Below are positions 26,740 through 34,599 of a stretch of 64,000 nucleotides of DNA, one piece after another; the first letter of the stretch is position 1, and every line of letters starts with the position of its first letter. This DNA comes from Caulobacter sp. UNC358MFTsu5.1 (lineage in GTDB: Bacteria; Pseudomonadota; Alphaproteobacteria; Caulobacterales; Caulobacteraceae), in the NCBI RefSeq assembly GCF_000712075.1, contig NZ_JONW01000005.1:1121001-1185000 (forward strand), given 5' to 3'. The notes beneath the pieces were generated by a model, which saw nothing but the letters and a program-made list of their open reading frames with translations, searched no databases and was not told the DNA's origin. A program made the position numbers and the translations under genes.

Positions 26740-28038
26740 GTGAGGCTTTCCATCCGAACCGTCGAAGGCCTGGAGCCAGGCGACACCGACTACTTCGTCT
26801 GGGATGACGAGCTGCCGGGCTTTGGGGTTCGCGTTTACGCCTCGGGCCGCAAGACCTATCTCGTCCAGTACCGGTCGAGTCGGCGCACACGAAGGCTGAC
26901 GCTCGGGATCCACGGCGCCCTTACGCCCGAGATGGCCAGGCGCGAGGCCAAGATTCATCTCGGCGACATCGCCAAGGGCGGTGACCCGGCCGAGGAGAAG
27001 AAGACCAACCGCAACGGCATGACCGTCCGCGAGCTTTGCGAGCGCTACATGGAGGATGCTGAGATCGGCCTCGTCCCCGGCAAGCGGCGGATGCCGAAGA
27101 AGGCGTCCACCCTCCAGGCTGACCGGAGCCGCATAAGCTCACACATCGCGCCGTTGCTCGGCACGCGGCTGGTCAAGGAGGTCACGCGCGCCGACATCCA
27201 TCAGTTCATGCGCGACGTCGCTCTTGGAAAGGCGCGCCGCGATCGCAAGACCAAGCTGAGGGGGCGTTCGATCGTGCGCGGCGGTCTGGGCACAGCGGGG
27301 CGCACCTTGGGCCTACTCGGCGGCATCTTTACCTACGCTCAGCGGATCGGCGTGATTGAGAACAACCCTGTTCGGGGCATCCCCAAGCCGGCGGTGAACA
27401 ATCGCTATCGGCGTCTCAGTGCCGCGGAGTACCGGACGCTAGGCGAAACGCTGCGCGAGGCCGAGGAAGAAGGGCACAACGAGATGGCCCTGACGATCAT
27501 CAAGTTGCTGGCGCTGACAGGTTGCCGGCGCGGCGAGATCGAGAAGCTGCGTTGGGAGGAGATCGACGAGGCGGGCCGCTGTTTCCGGTTGGCGGACACC
27601 AAAGAAGGGCGTTCGATCCGCCCGATGGGCCCGGAGGTCTTTGCCTTGCTCAATCATCGGCGGCCTGCCGACGCCAGGGGTTACGTCTTTGAAGGCGACG
27701 TCGCCGGCAAGGCCTTCGACGGCGTGCCCAAGGTGTGGGGCAAGACGATCCGCAAGCAGCTGATGGATGTGACGCCACACGTTTTGCGGCACAGCTTCGC
27801 CAGCATGGCGAATGATCTCGGCTTTACCGAAGCGACGATCGCCGCGCTCCTTGGCCATGCCGCCGGCACCACGACCAGCCGCTACGTGCACAGCGTCGAC
27901 ACCGCCTTGATCTCGGCGGCGGAGAAGGTCTCAGGGCATATCGCCGGTCTGCTGCGCCATGCCGATGAGCAGCAAGGTCTCAAGTCGCTGTTTGAAAAGT
28001 TCGGTGAAGCGACAGCGGCGTGGGGCAAGGCCGTTTAG
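26740..28038 (+). CDS. Tyrosine integrase, P4 type
   Basis: 432 residues. The N-terminal DUF4102-like arm-binding domain (VWDDELPGFGVRVYASGRKTYLVQYRS) is followed by a core-binding helical domain and a catalytic domain with Arg in LTGCRRGEIEKLRW (about 264), HVLRH (His347, Arg350), LLGH (His373) and Tyr382 in SRYVHS, so all active residues are present. It recombines the island with the tRNA-Arg end. The start is GTG at 26740 after GAGGAGAG. It lies next to the truncated att copy, not the intact tRNA. Confidence 0.92.
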   Translation: MRLSIRTVEGLEPGDTDYFVWDDELPGFGVRVYASGRKTYLVQYRSSRRTRRLTLGIHGALTPEMARREAKIHLGDIAKGGDPAEEKKTNRNGMTVRELCERYMEDAEIGLVPGKRRMPKKASTLQADRSRISSHIAPLLGTRLVKEVTRADIHQFMRDVALGKARRDRKTKLRGRSIVRGGLGTAGRTLGLLGGIFTYAQRIGVIENNPVRGIPKPAVNNRYRRLSAAEYRTLGETLREAEEEGHNEMALTIIKLLALTGCRRGEIEKLRWEEIDEAGRCFRLADTKEGRSIRPMGPEVFALLNHRRPADARGYVFEGDVAGKAFDGVPKVWGKTIRKQLMDVTPHVLRHSFASMANDLGFTEATIAALLGHAAGTTTSRYVHSVDTALISAAEKVSGHIAGLLRHADEQQGLKSLFEKFGEATAAWGKAV

Positions 28039-28553
28039 GTCTTTGACTGCCTGTTGACGCCCTGTGGACGGTATCGGGCTTTCAGGCGCAGGAATATCGG
28101 GACATCGGGCGCAGGCCGTATCGGGACATCAGGCGCGCAGATTGCACCTAAGCCATTCAGCTTGATGGGAAATTTCGACGCCTAACTTAAGAGTCTAACT
28201 GTCTAACTTGTTGGTGGAGGGCCAATGGCTTTCCATTCGACCGAGAAGCAATCGTCTTGAGCTTTTCCCGGTTGGTGAGCTTTGCGGAGCTAGCGCCCGA
28301 TGACGGCGCTTGTGCGCAAGATTATTGCGCGCATTGGCATAAGATTGTGGGCGTGCTTCGCCGGGCATAGTTCCAGGCGGTTCACCTCTTGGCTCTGGCG
28401 GCGAGATGACCCCAGGGGCGCTGGCCGCTCAGGGCGATAAAGGCGACCGCAGAAAGTCCTAGTCGGCCTTTCGGCGGGGCGAGGTTTTGGCTTAGCAGCC
28501 GCCGGCGTCGCCTAAGCGGATTTTGCGGGCGGCCGCGGAGCCCGTTTTGCCTC
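28039..28553. other. Gap after the integrase with three 21-bp direct repeats
   Basis: No gene seen in 515 bp. Three imperfect direct repeats of about 21 bp, consensus TATCGGGACATCAGGCGCAGG, occupy 28072-28092, 28095-28115 and 28119-28140 at a spacing of 23-24 bp (about two helical turns). The rest has no clear feature. Confidence 0.6.
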
Positions 28554-28988
28554 CTAGGCGGCGTCCAGGTGGCTCTCGATGCGACTCAGAGTCTCGACCA
28601 GCACATCGCGATCTTGCGCCGATACGCCGGCGAAGAGTTGCTTCGCAATCGTCAGTCGATGCTGTTGACACCTACGCGCGGCTTCCTCTCCCTCGGCAGT
28701 GAGGATCAGGCGCTGACGGCGCGCGTCGGAGGGATCGGGAGACTGCCTCAGCAGACCGTAGCCGACCAGGGACCGGATCAGTTTGCCAATCTGAGCTTTG
28801 TCGCGCCGCGTTTCACGCACCACATCCAGCTGCGTGCAATTCTGCCGCGCCAGCACAATGCGCAGCACGTGCGCTTCCATAAGCAACAGCTTCTGCCCTT
28901 CGGCGCTTAGAGCGGCCGACATTCTGGCCTTCACCAGATCCATCACGCCGCCTAACAGGTCCAGCGCTTCGACCTCAGTGTCAGCCAT
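28554..28988 (-). CDS. MarR family transcriptional regulator
   Basis: 144 residues from the ATG at 28988 (an in-frame start at 29000 adds four). The winged-helix core CTQLDVVRETRRDKAQIGKLIRSLVGYGLLRQSPDPSDARRQRLILTAEGEEAARR is typical, including the DxRxxR wing. It diverges from an aldehyde dehydrogenase gene over a palindrome, so it probably represses that gene and itself until an aldehyde or phenolic ligand binds. Confidence 0.85.
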   Translation of the reverse strand: MADTEVEALDLLGGVMDLVKARMSAALSAEGQKLLLMEAHVLRIVLARQNCTQLDVVRETRRDKAQIGKLIRSLVGYGLLRQSPDPSDARRQRLILTAEGEEAARRCQQHRLTIAKQLFAGVSAQDRDVLVETLSRIESHLDAA

Positions 28989-29057
28989 CAGAACCCTCAC
29001 AGTCGCAGAATTTCATCACCGGTACGGCTCCAACTGGTTGACAATGTCTACTTCTCG

Positions 29058-29084
29058 CAATTAGTAGAGTTTATCTACTAATTG
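29058..29084. promoter_or_regulatory. MarR-type operator
   Basis: Perfect 11-bp arms CAATTAGTAGA / TCTACTAATTG with a 5-bp spacer lie between the divergent marR and aldehyde dehydrogenase starts, 42 nt upstream of the latter. The AT-rich dyad length is usual for MarR sites. Confidence 0.65.
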
Positions 29085-29125
29085 CCTTACGGCAAGCGCT
29101 GGCACGCGAAAATCGAGAGCCCATC

Positions 29126-30658
29126 ATGACCAAGTCCCGCGAGGCCGAGGAACACAAATGCGTACGTCCCCCTGAACAACACGTCGAAGACCTGCGCCTG
29201 AAATTGCTTCGAGCGCCCCCGGCGATGCTCATCGGCGGGCGGTGGCGACCAGCGTCTTCTCGCAGCGCATTCGAGGTGGAAGATCCTTCGACAGGCACGC
29301 TGGTCACGACAGCGGCGGCTGGCGGGCACGAAGACATCGAACTCGCGGTTCGCGCAGCACGCAGCGCCTTTCACAACGGTCCCTGGTCGCGCCTGTCGGG
29401 CGCCAGGCGGATGGGGCTCTTGATGGCTCTCGCCCAGGCGCTTGAAGAGGATGAGCTCGACCTTTCGTTTCTTGAGGCGATCGACACGGGGCACACGCTC
29501 TCGTCGATACGGAACGGCGACGTGCCCCTGGCGCTACGCGCTTTGAGAGACAACGCAGGGTGGGCGGCGAAGATATCCGGCGAGACCCCCATGCATCCGG
29601 CCGAGCAGGCCGCCTTCAGTTACTACATACGCGAACCGATCGGCGTGGTGGGCATCATCACCCCGTGGAATGCGCCGCTTTTGATGGTGCTGCAAAAGCT
29701 GAGCGCCGCCCTGGCGGCAGGCTGCACGGTCGTTATCAAGCCGTCCGAATTGGCGCCGCTGTCGGCGCTGCGGATCGGACAGGCGTGCGACAAGGTCGGC
29801 ATTCCACCCGGCGTGGTGAACATCGTGACGGGCACGGGGGAGGAGGCTGGGCGTGCGCTGACCGAGCATCCTGACGTCAACCTGATCAGCTTCACCGGCT
29901 CGACGGTGGTGGGAAAGTCGATCATGGCCGCAGCCGCCAGCACCAACCTCAAACGCGTCGTGCTTGAACTGGGCGGTAAATCACCCGTCCTCGTTTTCGC
30001 TGACGCAGATCTCGACAAGGCGGCTCGGTCCATCGTCAGCGAGATCACCTTCAAAAGCGGCCAGTACTGCGCGGCAGGCTCCCGGGTTTTCGCCCAGGCC
30101 TCGATCCAGGACGCACTTCTGACTCGGATGCGCGCCATCATGGACGGTATGCGCATCGGGCCAGGAACGGACGCGAACACGGACATGGGGCCGATGATTT
30201 GCGCCAAGCAACGTCAGCGGGCCGCAGAGATCATCGGTCACAGCATCCAGGCCGGCGCGTGTGTTGTTCGAGGTGGCCACGCCCGCGTTGGCGGTGGATA
30301 CTTCTTCGAGCCGACGATCCTGACGAACGCTTCGGCTCAGATGCGGGTCTCCCGAGAGGAAATCTTCGGCCCGGCTTTGGTCGTCACGCCCGTCCCTGAC
30401 GAGGCGAGCCTCGACGAAGTCGCCGCCCTGGCCAATGACTCGATCTACGGCTTGTCAGCGAAAATCTGGACGCGCCAGATCAGGATCGCCCACGGGCTGA
30501 TCCACCGTCTGGAAGCCGGTCAGGTCGTCGTCAACGGCGGTGGAGGCGAAGAGGTCCTTCCCTTCGGAGGCGTCAAGCAATCGGGTTACGGCCGGGAAAA
30601 CGGCAGGAACGGCGTCGACGCCTACACCGAAATCAAGTCGATCCGGCTCGGATTCTGA
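29126..30658 (+). CDS. NAD(P)-dependent aldehyde dehydrogenase
   Basis: 510 residues, classical ALDH. ITPWNAPLL holds the catalytic Asn (182), FTGSTVVGKSI the cofactor loop, LELGGKSP the general-base Glu281, and SGQYCAAGSR the nucleophile Cys315; EIFGPALVV and LPFGGVKQSGYGRENG complete the family. It oxidises an aldehyde to the acid; the substrate is unknown, with betaine-aldehyde/vanillin-type relatives. Controlled probably by the divergent MarR. A GC-rich hairpin (30680-30697) follows the stop. Confidence 0.9.
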   Translation: MTKSREAEEHKCVRPPEQHVEDLRLKLLRAPPAMLIGGRWRPASSRSAFEVEDPSTGTLVTTAAAGGHEDIELAVRAARSAFHNGPWSRLSGARRMGLLMALAQALEEDELDLSFLEAIDTGHTLSSIRNGDVPLALRALRDNAGWAAKISGETPMHPAEQAAFSYYIREPIGVVGIITPWNAPLLMVLQKLSAALAAGCTVVIKPSELAPLSALRIGQACDKVGIPPGVVNIVTGTGEEAGRALTEHPDVNLISFTGSTVVGKSIMAAAASTNLKRVVLELGGKSPVLVFADADLDKAARSIVSEITFKSGQYCAAGSRVFAQASIQDALLTRMRAIMDGMRIGPGTDANTDMGPMICAKQRQRAAEIIGHSIQAGACVVRGGHARVGGGYFFEPTILTNASAQMRVSREEIFGPALVVTPVPDEASLDEVAALANDSIYGLSAKIWTRQIRIAHGLIHRLEAGQVVVNGGGGEEVLPFGGVKQSGYGRENGRNGVDAYTEIKSIRLGF

Positions 30659-31140
30659 AGGCGAGGCAATTCCCCAGGCGGCCCGGACGTGCGGGCCAAT
30701 CGGCTTGCGGAAACCCCTTGTAACGGATGGGCTGGGCCGATTGTGGTCCTTTCAGCAGAGGCGTTGACCGGCCTCGTCCTCCACGCGGCGCATCAACGAA
30801 TATTGCATCACCGTAGAACTGCTACGAGGTCCAGTAGCTTCTGCCGATGCCAGCGGCTATGTCTTTGAAGGCGATGTGGCGGGCAAGCAATTGACGGACG
30901 TGACGCTACAGACTCATGGGGCAATGCGGCATAGGCGCAGGATGCAATTGGCCCCTCGGTCCGGGATCGAGAGCGTTCCCGCCGCTAGAGTGGTGAGGAT
31001 GACTGACGGCGCCGTTCGACGACGACCCCTTCACCCACGTTTGATCCGAAAATCTCGCGCCGTTTGGTCAAGCTGTCGCTCTCGAGAGTTAGTCTCGGGA
31101 TTAGTGGGCGCGTCTCGAGCCTTGTATCGCCTCCTACGGG
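30659..31140. other. Gap holding an integrase relic
   Basis: 482 bp with no intact gene. Its only interpretable content is the integrase fragment listed separately (30817-30920); the remainder shows no conserved reading frame. Confidence 0.6.
30817..30920 (+). pseudogene. Relic of a P4-type integrase gene
   Basis: Translation in one frame gives ADASGYVFEGDVAGK followed by QLTDVTLQTHG. These match residues about 310-324 and 340-350 of the island integrase (ADARGYVFEGDVAGK; QLMDVTPHVLRH), with the part between deleted and no upstream or downstream domain. It is a dead fragment of a second integrase, evidence that the region was built by more than one insertion. Confidence 0.7.
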
Positions 31141-31797
31141 TTATCGGCGCCAGAGCGACACGCCCTCTTTCTGAAGGCAGCGCTGCACGGCGGGGCGCTG
31201 CTCGAGACGAAGCGAATGATCGGTCCAAGCTAAATAGTCCCGCCGCATGTCCAGGCCCATGCGGTTTCCCCATCTGTAAAAAACAAGGAGATATGGATCG
31301 ACGATAGAATAGGACTCGCCAACGGCCCAGATCCGGTCTGTTAGGGCGCTCTCAATCCGGGCAAAATCCGCAGCCAAATGCTGGCGGCCCTTGAGGATAA
31401 TAGGCTCGGCCGCAGTGCTATCGTCGCAGAAATAGTCTGGCCGCCAGATCATTCTGACCGACACCGCGTGTACATGACCAGATAGCCAGTTGAACCACTC
31501 GATCGAGCGAACGAGATTCTCGCCCGTCGTGTCTAGCAGGCCCGCGTCGGGCCGCGCTAAGCCGAGATGAACAAGGATGGCCGGCGCTTCGGTAATTACA
31601 AGATTTCCGATCATCAGGACGGGGACCCGCCCCTTGGGATTTAAGGTCCTGAACCAAGCCTCGTGCGTTTCAGGATGGCCCGGCGACATCAAGGCGATCG
31701 TGTAGGGCTCGCCAATTTCCTCCAGGATCACATGCGCGGCGAAGGAGCATGATCCAGGCGCGGCGTGAAGGGTATAGTGCGCCTTGGCTTGGTCCAT
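31141..31797 (-). CDS. Glutathione S-transferase family protein
   Basis: 218 residues. The thioredoxin-like N-terminal domain (YTLHAAPGSCSFAAHVILEEIGEPYTIALM..NPKGRVPVLMIGNLVITEAPAILVHLG) has the Pro of the cis-Pro loop and the Glu-Ala/Ser glutathione contact; an all-helical C-terminal half contains IWAVGESYSIVDPYLLVFYRWG. It conjugates glutathione to electrophiles or isomerises them in the cytoplasm. The ATG at 31797 has GAGGA upstream; the longer upstream extension is unlikely. A GNAT gene lies upstream on the same strand, and both may form a detoxification pair. Confidence 0.85.
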   Translation of the reverse strand: MDQAKAHYTLHAAPGSCSFAAHVILEEIGEPYTIALMSPGHPETHEAWFRTLNPKGRVPVLMIGNLVITEAPAILVHLGLARPDAGLLDTTGENLVRSIEWFNWLSGHVHAVSVRMIWRPDYFCDDSTAAEPIILKGRQHLAADFARIESALTDRIWAVGESYSIVDPYLLVFYRWGNRMGLDMRRDYLAWTDHSLRLEQRPAVQRCLQKEGVSLWRR

Positions 31798-31918
31798 TGG
31801 AACAGGATTCCTCTTCAATGCGGAGCAACGGTGAGCGCCTTGACGACCTGTTCTGTCGGGGGTGGGCTGCAGGCGTTCTGCTCCAGCGAAACAAGTCGCG
31901 GGATTCATAGCGGTCCAG

Positions 31919-32461
31919 TCAGGTGGCGTTGAGATCGAGGCACAACGCCCGCTCGTCCGGATACCATCCGACTTTATGATAGTGTATAACTTGGGTTGTA
32001 TTTTCGATCTCCGGAGTCACCTCCTGCAGAGGAAGGTCGTGCCATCCCATCGCGATAAAGAGATCGCCGGTGTCCTTGCTGAACGTGAATAATCGCCTGA
32101 CACCCGACAGCCGGGCGCGCGCGATAATCAATTCGACCAAGCGCCAAGACAGTTTGACGCCGCGCGCCGACGGATCGACCGCCAAGCTTCGCAACAGACC
32201 AGCATCGCCATCCGGTTCCAGGCCGCAGACGCCGACCACCGATAGGTCGCGGACCGCGACGATGTAGACACTGCCTGGCGAGAACAATCCGACTGTGGAC
32301 AGCCCGCACGCCTCAATGAGGGCGCTGACACGTGCGAGATCAGATCGCCTGTGGGCGTCCCTGAAAGCAAACCTCACTGCGCCTCCATCGTCGGCCGTCC
32401 CTTCTGTGACAAGGTGGTCGGTTGCGCGCAGCCCCGCCTTACGATCGGGTCCAAAGTGCAA
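31919..32461 (-). CDS. GNAT family N-acetyltransferase, ArsN2-like
   Basis: 180 residues; the actual start may be internal. The acetyl-CoA fold is visible: DLARVSALIEACGLSTVGLF, VYIVAVRDLSVVGVCGLEPDGDAGLLRSLAVDPSARGVKLSWRLVE and FTFSKDTGDLFIAMGW. The order (short helix, GLLRSLAV, R-G-x-G-like loop) resembles ArsN-type acetyltransferases that modify arsinothricin-like toxins. The pyrophosphate loop reads ARGVKLS rather than the usual Q/RxxGxG/A, so activity needs testing. Confidence 0.7.
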   Translation of the reverse strand: MHFGPDRKAGLRATDHLVTEGTADDGGAVRFAFRDAHRRSDLARVSALIEACGLSTVGLFSPGSVYIVAVRDLSVVGVCGLEPDGDAGLLRSLAVDPSARGVKLSWRLVELIIARARLSGVRRLFTFSKDTGDLFIAMGWHDLPLQEVTPEIENTTQVIHYHKVGWYPDERALCLDLNAT

Positions 32462-32898
32462 AGCTGTGCCTCAACAGAATGGCGCAAAGCCCGTCTCGCT
32501 GCTTTCAACCAGCGACTAGGATCCAGAATAGGCATGTCCCCGGATGCGCGCGTTGATCGAAGGGGCGCTTCGTCAAATTTTGGAACGACTGCATCCGTTC
32601 GAGCCCGTTGCCTCTGACCAATAGCGCCCGCAGGTGGTTGCGAGGCCGGACGTATTCCGCGCTCGTCGAACCCGCATGGTCCGGCGAAGAACTCTTTCGC
32701 AGAGGACGTCTAGGCCTTGCCGGGCCTAAGAAAGCCAAGGCTTTCGCCAGCCCTGGCTTCCCGGCGCCGGCGTGTCCGACTCCCTTCAAGTCGGATGTGA
32801 GGCTCGTCAGGGCAGGGGGGGAGGAGACCCTCGCTCCTTGCGGTACAGCCTATGATCTATCGCTTGATTCCTACTAACCATAGGAATATGGGTGGCGC
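32462..32898. other. Gap with an inverted esterase fragment
   Basis: 437 bp without an intact gene. From about 32633 to 32788 the minus strand is homologous to the 3' end of the nearby esterase gene and its downstream DNA. The remainder, up to the TetR start, has no recognised feature besides promoter space for that gene. Confidence 0.6.
32633..32788 (-). pseudogene. Inverted, decayed copy of the esterase 3' end
   Basis: On the minus strand GVGHAGAGKPGLAKALAFLG parallels GIGHADAGTTRLEKALAFLG at the end of the esterase (about 34190-34307). Nucleotide similarity of roughly 70-75% (estimated by eye) continues beyond the esterase stop to about 34345. The two copies flank the TetR-esterase pair as inverted repeats. 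Confidence 0.65.
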
Positions 32899-33477
32899 AT
32901 GGCGAAGAAGGGACTTAATAAGGCGGTAGTGGTCGATTGCGCCGCCCGACTGGCGGACGCAGAGGGTATTGTCGGACTGTCGATGGCGCGGCTGGCCAAG
33001 ACGCTGGGGATCGCCTTGCCAAGCCTCTACGCCCACGTGCGCAGCCTCGAGAACCTGCGTCAGGAAATTTCCCTGGCGGTGAACGCCGAGCTCTCGCGCC
33101 TTATGGGTGAGGCGATCCAAGGCCGTTCCGGGCGCAATGCGATTTTTGCTCTGGCCCGAGCTTACCGCGCCTACGCTGTAACCCACCCCGGCCGCTATGC
33201 GGCGGCCACGTTGATTGCGCCGGACTTTTCAGATCCTCGCGCCGTTGAGGTCGCCAAAGCCTGCGCAAACGTCGTCTACGACGCACTTCGCGGCTACGGG
33301 CTAGAGGGCGACGACCTGACCCATGCGGCGCGTTTTTTCCGAGCCGGCCTGCACGGCTTCGTCAGTATCGAAGGCCAAGGGGGCTTCGGACTGGACCTCG
33401 GCGTTGACGCCTCCTTCGGGTCTTTTCTAGCCGCAGCCGATCGCGCCTTGAACAGTTGGGAGCTAGCCCGCCCGTGA
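32899..33477 (+). CDS. TetR family transcriptional regulator
   Basis: 192 residues. N-terminal helix-turn-helix: VVDCAARLADAEGIVGLSMARLAKTLGIALPSLYAHVRSLENLRQEI. The C-terminal ligand domain contains RAYAVTHPGRYAA and FFRAGLHGFVSIEGQGGFGLDLGVDASF, the WHG-type TetR C-domain. Its TGA overlaps the esterase GTG (GTGA), so the regulator and the enzyme are co-translated; it probably represses their shared promoter. Confidence 0.88.
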   Translation: MAKKGLNKAVVVDCAARLADAEGIVGLSMARLAKTLGIALPSLYAHVRSLENLRQEISLAVNAELSRLMGEAIQGRSGRNAIFALARAYRAYAVTHPGRYAAATLIAPDFSDPRAVEVAKACANVVYDALRGYGLEGDDLTHAARFFRAGLHGFVSIEGQGGFGLDLGVDASFGSFLAAADRALNSWELARP

Positions 33478-34307
33478 CCCAAAGCCTTATGTTTGAGGAC
33501 GCCTTTGAAAGCACCGCCACCGCCTCAACCGTCGTCTATCGTGTCCTTTCGCCTGCCGCGCCCAACGCCGGCGAGCGCCTGCCGGTGATCCTGCACCTTC
33601 ATGGGGCGATGTCGTCTTCGGCGTTCCTGGAGGTCGCCAAGCCGATCTACGATGCGGCCTGGTTGAACGGGACGTTGCCGCGCGCGATTGTCGCCTGCGC
33701 CTCGACGCCGACAATGGGCGGATTCTACATTGATCGTCCGGATGGCGCGGCATGGGAGCGGTTGGTGGCGACCGAACTGCCCGAGCGCTTGGCCGCGCGC
33801 TTTGCGCTCACCGAAGCCCGCGCCGCCATCGGCTTTTCGATGGGCGGTTACGGCGCCCTGAAGTTGGCCTTCCGCCAACCGGAGCGCTACCGCGCGGTCG
33901 CCGCCATGTGTCCCGCGATCTTCCCTGCGGAGACTTCGGTCGAGGTTCCGGAGAAAAACCGTGGCTCCGTTCTCGGGGAATTGAACCTCGCCATGGGCGA
34001 ATCCTCGGACGACTATTCCAACAATTGCGTCCAGGCGCTTCTGCGCCGCAACCACGAAGACATTGCCGCCTCCGGCGTGCGGATTCTCCTGGAATGTGGC
34101 GAACGCGACGAACTCGGTCTCCACGATGGCGCGATGCATTTGCATCACCTTCTGATGGAGCTGCAAGTCGATCACCTGTGGCATTCCTTGCCGGGAATTG
34201 GGCATGCCGACGCCGGAACGACACGGCTGGAGAAAGCCTTGGCTTTCTTGGGTCGGGCCCTGGCCGAGACGGCCTCCACCGAAGAGTTCTTCGACGGACT
34301 ATGCTGA
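33474..34307 (+). CDS. Alpha/beta hydrolase, FrmB-like esterase
   Basis: 277 residues from a GTG overlapping the TetR stop by 4 nt. LPVILHLHGAMSSS gives the oxyanion region, AIGFSMGGYGALKLA the nucleophile Ser122, LECGERDELG the acid, and PGIGHADAG the histidine. The closest recalled family is esterase D/S-formylglutathione hydrolase-like (putative esterase, FrmB branch). Cytoplasmic, no signal. The TetR partner suggests induction by the ester substrate or its product. Confidence 0.82.
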   Translation: MTQSLMFEDAFESTATASTVVYRVLSPAAPNAGERLPVILHLHGAMSSSAFLEVAKPIYDAAWLNGTLPRAIVACASTPTMGGFYIDRPDGAAWERLVATELPERLAARFALTEARAAIGFSMGGYGALKLAFRQPERYRAVAAMCPAIFPAETSVEVPEKNRGSVLGELNLAMGESSDDYSNNCVQALLRRNHEDIAASGVRILLECGERDELGLHDGAMHLHHLLMELQVDHLWHSLPGIGHADAGTTRLEKALAFLGRALAETASTEEFFDGLC

Positions 34308-34599
34308 GGTCTACAAGCGCGGAGCACATCTGGCCTCAAAACCATAAGGCCGCGCAACGCATACGCTCCCAACGTGTCGCATGGATCTAGAGTTGGCTTC
34401 GCCGACGAGGAGCCAACGTCGCTTTTCCAGAGGCGGACCAGCGGCAGCTCCTGGCGCGTAATCCTCGAAGCTTTCCAGGTTCTTCACGTCGTCGCTGCCA
34501 CCTGTCGTGTGAGCTGCTCTGCGGAACGGTTGCGCATTCCCGCTCGGGTTACCGAACCTTAAGTATCGTGCCCAAGTCGCTCGTGCTTAGACAGATCGC
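34308..34599. other. Gap between esterase and S41 peptidase
   Basis: 292 bp without a gene. It starts with the right-hand member of the inverted duplication (to about 34345) and holds a copy of a dispersed element (34416-34457, ending GGCAGCTCCTGGCGC). The S41 peptidase promoter must lie in the last 150 bp. Confidence 0.5.

Noticed and set aside
28072..28140. CRISPR-like array
   Set aside because: Only three units with spacers of 2-3 bp; no CRISPR structure and no cas genes anywhere in the window.
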